DNA from: Rutidosis leptorrhynchoides
Taxonomy: Eukaryota > Streptophyta > Magnoliopsida > Asterales > Asteraceae
Assembly (NCBI RefSeq): GCF_046630445.1
Contig: NC_092340.1
Coordinates: 35,920,001-35,984,000 of the forward strand
Length of the DNA: 64,000 nt
Reading direction: 5' to 3'
Shown here: positions 11,782-21,627 of the stretch, piece after piece
How positions within the stretch are numbered: position 1 is the first letter of the stretch
Layout: each line of letters opens with the position of its first letter
The notes under the pieces: generated by a model
Told to the model about the DNA's origin: nothing
Database searches by the model: none
Seen by the model: the letters and a program-made list of their open reading frames with translations, nothing else
Made by a program: the position numbers and the translations under genes

Positions 11782-13365
11782 ATGCTGTTGAGTGTTGATT
11801 GTGGTGGGACTAACGATTCCACCGAAGAAGATACTAATTATACAAATATAAATACGAATTCAATAATGCCTGCTAAAGAAAAATTAGGTGGAGATTTGTT
11901 GACAACTCTATCCATGGATAATAATCATTTATCGACGATTTTGTCTATGGATTCAAGTTTGTCGGTACATGATGAGATGGAGAGGGAACTGAATCGGGCC
12001 GTGGATCTTAGCTTGCCACCTGATATTAACCTTCCGCTTTCGGCGGAGCCTAGTCCTCCACCATCTTCATGGAATGATACTTGTGATATGTTGGATGTTG
12101 GATTCGGTCCTCAACATTATGAGGTTGAAACGAATATTAATGTGACAAAGGTTGGTAAAAAATGTGCTAAACGGCTTGATAACGTGTGGGGGGCATGGTT
12201 TTTCTTTAATTTCTACTTCAAACCAGCGTTGAATGAGAAGTCAAAGAATAAAGGGAATCGGCAAAATGGGTATGATAAGTCAGATTTGAAGTTGGATGTG
12301 TTCTTAGTTCAACATGATATGGAGAATATGTATATGTGGACTTTTAAAGAGAGGCCCGAGAACGCATTGGGTAAGATGCAGTTAAGAAGTTATATGAATG
12401 GGCATTCTAGACAAGGTGAAAAACCGTTCCCGTTTAGTGCAGAAAAAGGGTTTGTTAGATCTCACAGAATGCAAAGGAAACATTATAGGGGACTATCGAA
12501 TCCTCAATGTGTTCATGGTGTTGAAGTTGTTCGAGCCCCAAATTTGATGAATTTAGATGAAGACGAAAGGAAAAAATGGATGGAGCTTACGGGTAGGGAT
12601 TTGAACTTTTCTATCCCTTTAGATGCTAGTGATTATGGTTCTTGGAGGAATCTGCCTAGTACAGATTTTGAAATTGAACGCCCTCCTATTATTAATCATC
12701 AGCCAAAAAGATTGTTAAATGGTTCGGGGTTGAATCTTTCAACTCCAATATCAGAGCATGTAAATGGTGAAGCAAATGGAAATATAAACGGGATGGATCT
12801 TATGGTTGGGTGTAATAGTAAACGAAAGAAAAACTTTTTCCCACATGGTAACGATGATGATAACTCAGATGGTGTTCTTAATATTAATCATGTGGACCCA
12901 CATTGGTTAACCGAGTTTTCTGGAGTTATGAGAGACGCGTATGGGCCAGTTACAGGTGCTAAAACAATTTATGAAGATGAAGAAGGGTTCTTGATTGTGG
13001 TTAGTTTGCCATGTGCTGATCTTCAACGGGTTAAAGTGACATGGCGTAACACACTATCACACGGGATTGTAAAAATCTTTTGTGTAAGCACAGGGTGTAT
13101 GCCGATTTTAAAAAGAAAAGATAGGACTTTTAAGTTGACTGATCCTTCACCCGAACATTGTCCACCTGGCGAATTCATTCGGGAAATATCTCTTCCTACA
13201 CGAATACCTGAAGATGCTAAATTGGAAGCTTATGGTGATGAAAGTGGGACCATGTTAGAGATTATTGTTCCTAAACATAGGGAAGGACCAGAAGAACACG
13301 AGGTTCGTGTTTGTCTTCGTCCATATGAACGCCCGTATGTTGACTTGACGGAAGCTTTACTTTAA
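11782..13365 (+). CDS. HSP20-like (alpha-crystallin fold) domain protein, 527 aa
   Basis: A long uninterrupted frame encodes a 527-residue protein resembling the plant family annotated as HSP20-like chaperone superfamily protein (Arabidopsis At1g20870 type). The N-terminal half is polar with short acidic and Asn-rich parts. Around residues 130-170 is an aromatic cluster (WGAWFFFNFYFKP). The C-terminal domain, about residues 371-497, has the beta-sandwich pattern DAYGPVTGAKTIYEDEEGF, then LIVVSLPCADL, then FIREISLPTRIPEDAKLEA and LEIIVPK, as in alpha-crystallin domains. The protein is much longer than a small heat-shock protein and lacks a typical IxI tail, so chaperone activity is not proven. 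The first ATG of the frame is 11782; a spliced upstream start at 11480 is possible. A decayed SEC14-like copy begins about 600 bp downstream. Confidence 0.85.
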   Translation: MLLSVDCGGTNDSTEEDTNYTNINTNSIMPAKEKLGGDLLTTLSMDNNHLSTILSMDSSLSVHDEMERELNRAVDLSLPPDINLPLSAEPSPPPSSWNDTCDMLDVGFGPQHYEVETNINVTKVGKKCAKRLDNVWGAWFFFNFYFKPALNEKSKNKGNRQNGYDKSDLKLDVFLVQHDMENMYMWTFKERPENALGKMQLRSYMNGHSRQGEKPFPFSAEKGFVRSHRMQRKHYRGLSNPQCVHGVEVVRAPNLMNLDEDERKKWMELTGRDLNFSIPLDASDYGSWRNLPSTDFEIERPPIINHQPKRLLNGSGLNLSTPISEHVNGEANGNINGMDLMVGCNSKRKKNFFPHGNDDDNSDGVLNINHVDPHWLTEFSGVMRDAYGPVTGAKTIYEDEEGFLIVVSLPCADLQRVKVTWRNTLSHGIVKIFCVSTGCMPILKRKDRTFKLTDPSPEHCPPGEFIREISLPTRIPEDAKLEAYGDESGTMLEIIVPKHREGPEEHEVRVCLRPYERPYVDLTEALL

Positions 13366-13949
13366 GAAATTGTTGGAGTTTTCATTGTTTTTGCTGACCT
13401 GGCCATGTACGCTACATTCGTCACATTAAAATTGCAGCAAAAATGTCTATTTACTGTACTATGTTGAATAGTAAATGCTGCAATTTTTCATGAGACTGAG
13501 TAAGTAGTTGAAACTCTAGAAGGTGGAAGGTTGCATTCTATAGAAATCTTTTGTTCTTATTTTCATTTTGGTTGTTAATTGTTAAATTAAAAAAAGAAAA
13601 AGAAAAAGAAACTGTATAATTGCCTTGTTTGTTTTTTTGTAGGACAATTTGGTAGTAGTATGTAATAGATCATGGTTGCTTTTAATGCCATCGTCTGATC
13701 TATGTTCTGTTTGAATATATTGTTTTGATTTATTAACATCATATAACTAAAGAAGGTTTGTGATGTCACATTTGTTACCTGAATTATGGCAGTTTTGTAC
13801 TGGAAAGATGGGCTGAATGTAATCTCTTGGCTTGTTTTATAGCCATATATAGTTTCTTCTTCCTATTTTTATCTAAACGATTACATTTTCCAGTTAAGTA
13901 CCTGTCGTCTTTAACTCTTGGTGCATTGTATATCTGCTGCAAGTGATAT
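13366..13949 (+). other. 3'UTR and downstream spacer
   Basis: Noncoding sequence follows the stop. It has several T-rich runs and an A-rich (GAAAAA)n patch near 13590-13611. No other gene is visible. Confidence 0.5.
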
Positions 13950-15560
13950 GTAAGCAGGGTATTACTATCCTAGACAGGTACCATCACGTTTTATCATAAT
14001 ATATTTGTACTATCGTTCTCTTTAGCCCATGATGTGGTTTATGCTTGGTATTGAAGAATCATAACATATTTGTAGTTTGGATTTATAAGGTAATACATTA
14101 TACTCTGTATAAAGGTATGTGTAGGATGACTGTGTGATTTATTGCGTGTCAGATGATTATTGTCATATACTGGATGCCTTTTCAGGATGAATAAGGACGA
14201 GTTTTGTAGATTCTATGGAGCAATTTGGCCTTTTGGAATGGATCTGATAGGATCCAACAACAGTCTTATATTTCGTGTTGGATTTTCAGGCTCTGAGTTG
14301 GCTTCAAGGGGTCAAGCACAGTTTGTTAGAGCAGTTGGTATGTAATTATTTCTTATAATTTTGTAACCTGTGTTCAACTGACTTGGTGTATGAAAAGTAA
14401 TTACTACACGTAGCAATTGTGACCCAATTACTTATAGATTGGTTGATAACAGTCATCTCTCAGGTGAAATATGGAGTCGTAAACTTCCTTGATGTTGAAC
14501 ATTCTCAGATTACTGTTTTGATGAACTGCGAGTGACTATTTGCTTTGGGTTTTCTATTAAAACATTCAGACATTGTGCTATACTTCTTCAAGATCATTAC
14601 CCGAACCAGTTTGGGTGTTAACTTGTTGTACGACTTCCCTCTATTGCGCTAATGATAACTCAAACTCTATTTCAAGTAAGCCCGTTCTCTTTACTTATTC
14701 CGTGCTTTATCTACATATCTTTTTTGGAGGTGGCATTGTGGGTGGGTGAAATGAGTAAAATTTGGTACAGGTGGGGTCGGGTTGACTTGCAAACACACTT
14801 GTCTGTTTTAATAAGTTTCTGTAAAAATGCACTGATTTTGTTTTCAATGAGAATTGGAATTTTTTAATCTTATGAAAGAAGAGACTGCATGCATGATAAC
14901 TTAACTCATTTATGACCTAATAACCTGTCCCATGTGATCCACTCTTGAGTTCGATAACTTTTTTAGTAAAATGATCCACTCTATAGGGCGAATCTAAAGA
15001 ACCTTAATTAGAAGTGCAAAATTAGGAATCTTTTGGACCCAAATGCATTAACATTGATGTATATCTTACAAAGACCATGTCCAAATATACCATCTAATAC
15101 TCTATAAGCATAAGGATTTCCATTAAAAGGTATGTTTTTTTATTGATTTGGATAAGCATCCTGATCTGAGTGCTGGTACTAGCTTTAAGTATTAATAAGG
15201 AGTATGTAAAGATTGCTGGGTTGGGTGCATTACTTCTATGAGTATGCATCATTTTCATTTTACGAGTTTATTATCACCCGTTTACCATCGGGTTGGGGTA
15301 TGTCTACATGTTACCTTCCCGTACCCCGCCTCGGCGGGATTGGGAGTGTTTTTGTTGAATTATCATCGGTTATGGAATTTATTTCATATTTATTATTGGT
15401 TTCGTTAGTAACTTAATCTGGGACAATTTTTAATGTTGCTACTTACTACTGGGGGTACAAACAAGCATTTGATCATGAGACTAGTTGTATAGCAGTATTA
15501 GAACTAGGTGGCAAGATGGGCGTGCAGATGGTTTGATTAAGGTTGATACAAAGGTATCTT
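13950..15560 (+). pseudogene. Truncated duplicate of the SEC14-like gene (3' half)
   Basis: The stretch is colinear with 28450-30610. It starts inside the equivalent of exon 3 (GTATTACTATCC…GACAGGTA at about 13957). It keeps intron 3, a shortened exon 4 (14186-14340) that lacks about 130 bp present in the intact gene, exon 5 (about 14465-14675) and only the last part of exon 6 (about 15165-15300). Exon 5 carries an in-frame TGA soon after the LMNCE motif, and the exon 6 tail does not keep the intact reading frame. The promoter and first exons are missing. It is a dead segmental copy, not a retrocopy, because introns are retained. The OST4 copy follows it directly, whereas in the intact locus TFB4 lies between them. 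Confidence 0.85.
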
Positions 15561-16039
15561 TTAGTAACAAAATAGTTTGGATGATATGGGTTGGACGTGC
15601 AAACATGTATAATTGTATATGTCCACTGTTAATAAGCATTCGTTAGTGTTGTTGTGTTAGTTAATACAGCAGTACATAAACAACACACCATATTTGTTAG
15701 ATATAACAAATCTTATAGGTTGTAAGCATTAACAAAAGAATTCAGATCGATATGGTTAAACAGTCTCATTTTAGCTATTTTATTTTATCTGAGATAAAAC
15801 TCAATGCAAACCGAGCAATTGATGATTAAACAGTTTTGAAACTGTTCTCTTAAGATATTATCAAACAATGAAAGATATGAAAAAGGCTGGTATCACTGAG
15901 AACCTATGTTCATTTAGAAGCACAAATGTTAGTTTCACCATGTCATAACCAGAAATACCAAAACTTGAATGTCATAAGCTCAATTGTTTCCAACGTAATG
16001 ATAAACAATTTAATAATCGGTTTGCACTATAAGGACAGT

Positions 16040-16150
16040 CTAATTCCTTTCATACTTAGGGTCAGCCAACACATAATGATAAACAATAACTAGAGCGAAT
16101 ATGAATATTCCGAGGAAATTAGTAATGGAGCCCAAGTTATCTGTTATCAT
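16040..16150 (-). pseudogene. Decayed OST4 copy (36-residue frame)
   Basis: Read leftward from 16150 the frame starts [18 protein letters not shown] and ends ADPKYERN. Compared with the intact copy at 37902-38015 it lacks one acidic residue near the N-terminus and has Phe-to-Ser, Ala-to-Thr, Ala-to-Val and Gly-to-Arg changes. The 5'UTR intron donor (CAAG|GTACGT at 16888/16887) survives, but the acceptor dinucleotide just before the ATG reads GG rather than AG. The intron has also received a MITE. The frame is still open, so a residual product via another acceptor cannot be excluded, but it is probably non-functional. Confidence 0.75.
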
Positions 16151-16348
16151 CCGCGACAACAAAACCACAAGTAAGAAAGTGGCTGTCAAAAATCATATAA
16201 TGTGTGTCACATTCATTGTATGTTTAGGATCTGCCAACTTAATTAGCTAGAGTTTTAATATATAACCTCAAACAGCTCCAAGAATCCACCACATGGGTCC
16301 AAGAAAATCACTTACAGATCTATAAACTACATTACATATGTAGATATA

Positions 16349-16673
16349 GGGTGTGTTTGGGTGACGAGCTTGTTGGAGCTTATGGAAGCTTATAGGAGCT
16401 TGAGCTTATGATTTTAATAAGCTCCAAGTCATAAGCTTCGTTTAGTAGAGAAAAAAAGTAGAGCTTATGAAAATCATAAGCTCTGAAAAAATAAACTACT
16501 TTTAGTAGCTTATGAAAAAAAGTAGAGCTTATGAACTGAAAAATAAGCTCCAGCTAGTTTACCAAACACTTATAAAAAATAATAAACTCCAGCTACCAGC
16601 TTAAAAAAATAAGCTTCAGCTCCAGCTCTATCTCATAAGCTCCAGCTCCAGCTACTTTCATCCAAACACACCC
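16349..16673. mobile_element. MITE with GGGTGTGTTTGG terminal inverted repeats
   Basis: The element starts GGGTGTGTTTGG and ends CCAAACACACCC, and its interior is made of repeated, partly inverted AGCTTATG/CATAAGCT and AGCTCCAGCT words, so it could fold on itself. It is flanked by ATA on both sides (16346-16348, 16674-16676), a 3-bp duplication as in PIF/Harbinger MITEs, though the terminus also resembles hAT MITEs. It lies in the intron of the OST4 copy and is absent from the intact OST4 locus. Confidence 0.75.
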
Positions 16674-18159
16674 ATAGAAAAAATGGTTATTCCTACATCA
16701 CAACCTCAGTCTTGACCCAATCATTGCAAATTGTGCACTAATGACACTTGGAAATTGCAGGTATTAACAAATTTGATTACAAATCAAGTGTGGAAAAGAA
16801 AATGGGATCTTAAAGAACATACCTTTACATGATTAGAAAATAAAAATAAAAAACTACAAACTACAAGGAAGAACTTGAATCACGTACCTTGAAAATTCTT
16901 GATCAGATACTGAAGAAATAACTAAAGTCAAGGGTCTGTTATGAAACCCAAGGTAAATAAGTGAGTATATAACATGTTTAGTCCCTCAACTTTTACATAG
17001 TAATTAGTAATTTTATTATTATTACCCTACTAGTTTATAACCCGCCACTTGGCGGGAATTATACATAGATGATTGTTTCTTAAGACATTTATCTAAATCA
17101 ACATACAAACATAAATGAGACACATATGTTTATTAGAGAGAGTGATCCAAAACAAAAACGTGAATATGAATGTACCTTAAGTATGTAAAATATGAAAATT
17201 TTGCCATTGTTTTGCTGCTAGGTAGTTAATTATTTCATCCAAAAGTTGTACTCCGTAATTGTTTGACAAAATGGGTCATAACGTAATATGCAACAAAAGT
17301 CAATGCTATAAACGAAGCTGGTGACACATCTTAAACGATTCAAAATTTTAATCAAGATATGCGATCAATCAAAAATATAGATATGGCACCAGCCCCTATT
17401 TGTGGCAAAGCAACGGTAAATGAAAAACATGATGACCTGTAGACGATGCAAAAGACACATTAAGTTTACAACAAATGCTGTAAGTGTTGGTTATTGGACC
17501 GGTCTTCCTCAAAAATATAGTAAAAATGTTTGTTCAGAGCATCATATCTGTGTGTATTTTATCTTTGAATAACAGTAAATGTTAATGTATTATAAAGTAC
17601 TGTAGCAACTTTTAAAAGTTAAAAGATGTTCCAAAAGTTGCAGGTTAAGATACCAAAATTATTTAACACCCAAGACATGGGAGATGTTATTAAATTTGAA
17701 GTTAGGGTCATTTGCATCATGTATGCTAAAATTGGAAGGATACTTACATTCCTAACTGGGGTTGGTGTCCAGAAACATAGAATTGAAAGTCAAGATAAAA
17801 AAATGTATAACTTCTACTTCAATATCTACAAATAATTAGACAAGTTAACATATAAAGTATAATAAGATAATAAGATAAGTGAAATAAACATAAGTATAGA
17901 CTTCAAGTTCAATATCTTCAAGTCAATTTATATAAAGTGCAATACAAACAAGTAGTGAAATGACATTACAAAATACTAAATTCAATAAGAAAAAAACACT
18001 TGATTATTATAAACTAAATCGTGGATCAAAATATACATAAATACTGGTAGAAACAACCACATTAAAACTAAGATACCCGTCTCGCTAGGAAAATTAAAAT
18101 ATCAAAACAAACCAAGTTCACAACAATACCAACATATAACAAAACCTATATAACCCATA

Positions 18160-18345
18160 CAACGAAAGTACACTGTAGTACACACAGAACCTATACAAAC
18201 TGACCGCTACACTACAGAACCTATATAACACATACAAACTGATCGCTACACAATAGTGCACACAAGAACCTATTTAGCGCTACCACCAGAAGTTATAAAC
18301 CCATACAAACTGATCGCTACACACAGAACCTATATAACCCGAATA
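18160..18345. repeat. Irregular tandem repeats (AGAACCTATA…ACAAACTGATCGCTACAC)
   Basis: The phrase ACAAACTGA(C/T)CGCTACAC occurs at least three times with AGAACCTATATAAC-type words between, at 40-70 bp spacing. It lies in the body of the putative Helitron. Confidence 0.6.
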
Positions 18346-18879
18346 AACACCAAACGCTTCTTATTTGTTAAGACTTTAGTTCGGACATAATAATGTATCC
18401 CGACAACACAGTCTCAGACCCATTCAACCTTACAAAAATTTATGCTTCAAAGTGAACCCATTTGCTACCTCTATATAGTTAGATACAACTAAAGATTAAG
18501 AGAACATAAAATAGAAGAAATTACCTTTTGTTGAATATGGAAAACAAATGACTGGTGACAAGATTCTGTAATTCAAAAGATGGTTGTATAAACTTTCGTC
18601 TACACCAGCAGCAAAATCAGAAGCATATCTCTTCCGTTCACAATCTCACATAACGTTCTGTTATAAGACTATCTTTACATAATGTTCGAATCATACAACA
18701 ATAGATGAATCATTCCACATCTTGTAAGCAAATGATTTGTGGTGCACCTGACCAAAACCCATTTATGCACATTAAAACATTACTTGTTTTGATACGTTAT
18801 CCACCCTGCCGAATTCCATGACCTCTAATTTACACAAGATTGACGATCAAGTGTACCTTATAAAAAAGGATTGATAACG

Positions 18880-20413
18880 AAAACCTTAAGAATAAATCTC
18901 CGTTAGCTGTAAAGTCGCTGCCAGTTGACACTACATTCTCATAGCATTGGCCCAAGTTCACAAATGCAAAAAAAAAAAAAAAAAAGTTAGAAAAAAGAAC
19001 TATAGTTTGCACAAATAAGATGCTCAACAGTTACATTGATGGATTGCACATACATAATCACTCAAAAGGTTCTTATAGTTACTAAAAGAGTGTGAGTTTT
19101 ATAAATAGAGAACATAGAAAGATTGCTGGAACATCGTTAGTATTTACTTGCAAAGATCTATAAACCTCCCAAAAATCGATATGTCAAACAAAAGAAAAAG
19201 AGTCCCGGTAACCTAAACCCAACCCACACTAACTTGATCCACACCAAAAACTAAACCCATTTAATCCTTACCTGTTGAACAACTCATGCCACCTCGATTA
19301 TTGATTATTATTAATTTTATATAATTCTCAATTAGTTTGTATAAAGCAAAAATATATGCTAAATCTTCTAAATTTATTTATAGTCAGAAACTCTTTTTGC
19401 TACAATAATCCAATGAAATTGCGCAGTCATCAAAACCCATTTGTTTAATAACCTACAAAAACTCATAAAAAATTAAATATAACATAATTGTATGGAGTAT
19501 AATTTGCACAGATGGAGACTTGAGCAATTTGAGGGTCACTGTATAAACATGCCAAAATAGTAATTTAGATGACAACATCGGATAGGAAAATGAAAACAGT
19601 GACGATCTTAGGTGTTCTTACTCGGCCCAAGCGGATTCCATGAGTGAAGTTAATGTTGGAGTGTTGATCCAGCCAAACATATTCACAATAGCATACATTA
19701 TCCACAATTAGCGTTCATCTACTTGAAGAACCCAATATATACACCAATGCAACAATAGATCCAACAAAGATAAACAGTAATTTAGTATATTAATCCAACA
19801 AACAAAAGTTCATGATCCATATGATAAATTCCATAATCAAATCAAACTATATATATGTACCTTCCATTGGCCCAAACGGAACACACTGGTCCTTTAGCCC
19901 TGCAAAACAATCAACAAAAAACTAAAATTCCAGTTACTCATATCAAACACTAACAGTATCCAAATAGGGAAATAAATAAAAAAAAAAAAAAAAAAAAAAG
20001 CCAGAAACAAAATTAATCAATCGAGTTACTCCCAATAATAGATGCCATCACCAATAATTGAAAATCAACAATCGTAAGCTCTATATAAAACTCAACCTAA
20101 CCAAATTAGAAACCTATTGCTTCACCACTTTATTCACGACATTTTATACAAAAAGGAAAATTAGAAACCTTAGTCCACCGCATGTAAAATCCTGAGTAAC
20201 AACGATTTTTGAAGTATCTGGAAATTCGAGAACATGTATTAACACATAATCAGATGTTATGTGAGAAGAATTAATGTACTTTATGAAAAATTGATTAACA
20301 AAAAAGAATGTGAAACAAACCTTGTGTAGTCCGCTCACATCGTCGTTAGCTTCATCGATTTTGGATAAATCGTTTAACACCATATTGGGGATAAAATATA
20401 AGCAATAGATCAA
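18880..20413 (-). pseudogene. Unrecognised exon-like fragments on minus strand
   Basis: Several short stretches have good splice borders. One frame begins with an ATG at about 20381 and reads MVLNDLSKIDEANDDVSG, ending at a GT donor. A 41-bp piece at 19862-19902 is bounded by TTTTGCAG and GTACAT. A piece near 18887-18964 reads LGQCYENVVSTGSDF. I do not recognise the gene or genes. No complete reading frame is supported, and the pieces sit inside the probable Helitron, so captured gene fragments are the likeliest explanation. A real low-expressed gene is not excluded. Confidence 0.3.
19976..20000. repeat. Poly(A) tract
   Basis: A run of about 20 adenines after AAATAAAT on the plus strand. It could be the tail of a retroposed fragment, but no SINE or LINE body is evident to its left. 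Confidence 0.7.
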
Positions 20414-20491
20414 TCAAATGGATTTTTTCCGCTGGATTTGAAGATCATTCGTGAAATTAGGGAAAGGAAATTTGCCTAATATATGAGAGAT

Positions 20492-20552
20492 GCTAATTGT
20501 ACTCTGTAATTGCTAATTGTACTCCGTAACTGCTAATTGTACTCCGTAACTG
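20492..20552. repeat. Three 21-bp tandem repeats
   Basis: The unit TGCTAATTGTACTCCGTAAC, with its first copy slightly changed, is repeated three times in tandem. No function is visible. Confidence 0.8.
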
Positions 20553-20789
20553 TTAACTTTAAGGTTAATATAATTAAGGTGAAGGTTAAGGTTATTAGTG
20601 TAATTATGTACTGTAACTGCTGTTAAGTTTCCTAAATGATGTCATTATCAATTTAAAGGGCTGAGATTGAAAGTTAACTTTCTCATCTAATAGCTAGAAT
20701 TTTTACATGTAGGATTTTTTAAACAACTATATCATCATATTTGTTTTCTAATTAGAGATTAGAGAGATATTTGCGTACGTGGGGAATTT

Positions 20790-21168
20790 GGCCGTTTTGA
20801 CCACCCACGTTGTCCAAACGACAACACAAAAAAAAACATATTCCCCCAAACTTCATCCAAGTTTCATGTTTAGTCCGTGTAAAACGTAAATTTATTATTT
20901 TGATTAAAAATCCTAACCAAACTTCACCATTATTTTCAACAGGACATATTTTCCCGCTCGCCTCGCGTTAAATTTTTTCGAACCCACCGTTCAACTCAGA
21001 AAAATCTTATGAACCCAACGGGACTAACTATATACGAAACGGACACTTCTAAAAAAACGCTCAATACCTCAAACTATATTCAATAAATATACACACCTAT
21101 AATACGCCCTGTTAACTATAAATACGCAACCCAAAGGCCCCGCGGCATCGCGCGGGCCTGTTTTCTAG
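20790..21168 (+). mobile_element. Helitron 3' fragment, same family as 38848-39555
   Basis: It ends with hairpin CCCGCGgcatCGCGCGGG (about 21139-21156), a short spacer and CTAG followed by T at 21168/21169. The stretch 20950-21065 is one unit, in reverse orientation, of the 133-bp repeat seen three times at 38967-39366, so the two elements are one family. The 5' end was not identified. Confidence 0.6.
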
Positions 21169-21627
21169 TTATACTATATTATAAATATGATGATCCCTAA
21201 ACCCAACATCATTCAACTTCACTTGATCAATCTGGATAGTTCCATACATGGTCATGCAAGCAAATATGGAAGAGCTACTTTGGTTGCATACAATGATGCG
21301 TATGAACAAAATGGAGTGTATATGAATCACCTACCTCCTAGAAGTACTCCTTAATCTTGCAGATTCACTTGCACAATGTACAGATTGTGCACAAACATGC
21401 ACACAACTTTGCATTTGTTCAAATAACAGTTTAGTTTAAAATTTTTAGAATACTAGAAATAGCCACCAGAAACAGAATCAACATTAATGATTATCAGAAA
21501 GAAACTATTGCATATAGATATGTCATAAAAGGATAAAAGTAACAAATAAACATTGCATAATCAAAGGCTAAATGTCTTAAACAACCATTAACCGACCAGA
21601 AATAAACCCAACAAGCAAGAGAAAAAA
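21169..21627. other. Spacer and HSP70 3'UTR
   Basis: About the last 200 bp before 21628 should be the 3'UTR of the HSP70 gene. The rest has no coding signal that I can support. Confidence 0.4.

Larger units (their letters stand above)
17030..20710 (-). mobile_element. Probable leftward Helitron; 3' end at 17030, 5' end not located
   Basis: On the minus strand the sequence ends with the hairpin CCCGCCaagtGGCGGG (17041-17056), a 7-bp spacer TTATAAA and then CTAG directly followed by T. This is the Helitron 3' terminus (subterminal hairpin, CTRR, insertion between A and T). No Rep/helicase frame was seen, so it would be non-autonomous. The right limit is a guess set where the next element begins. 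The body contains exon-like pieces on the same strand, consistent with gene-fragment capture. Confidence 0.5.
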
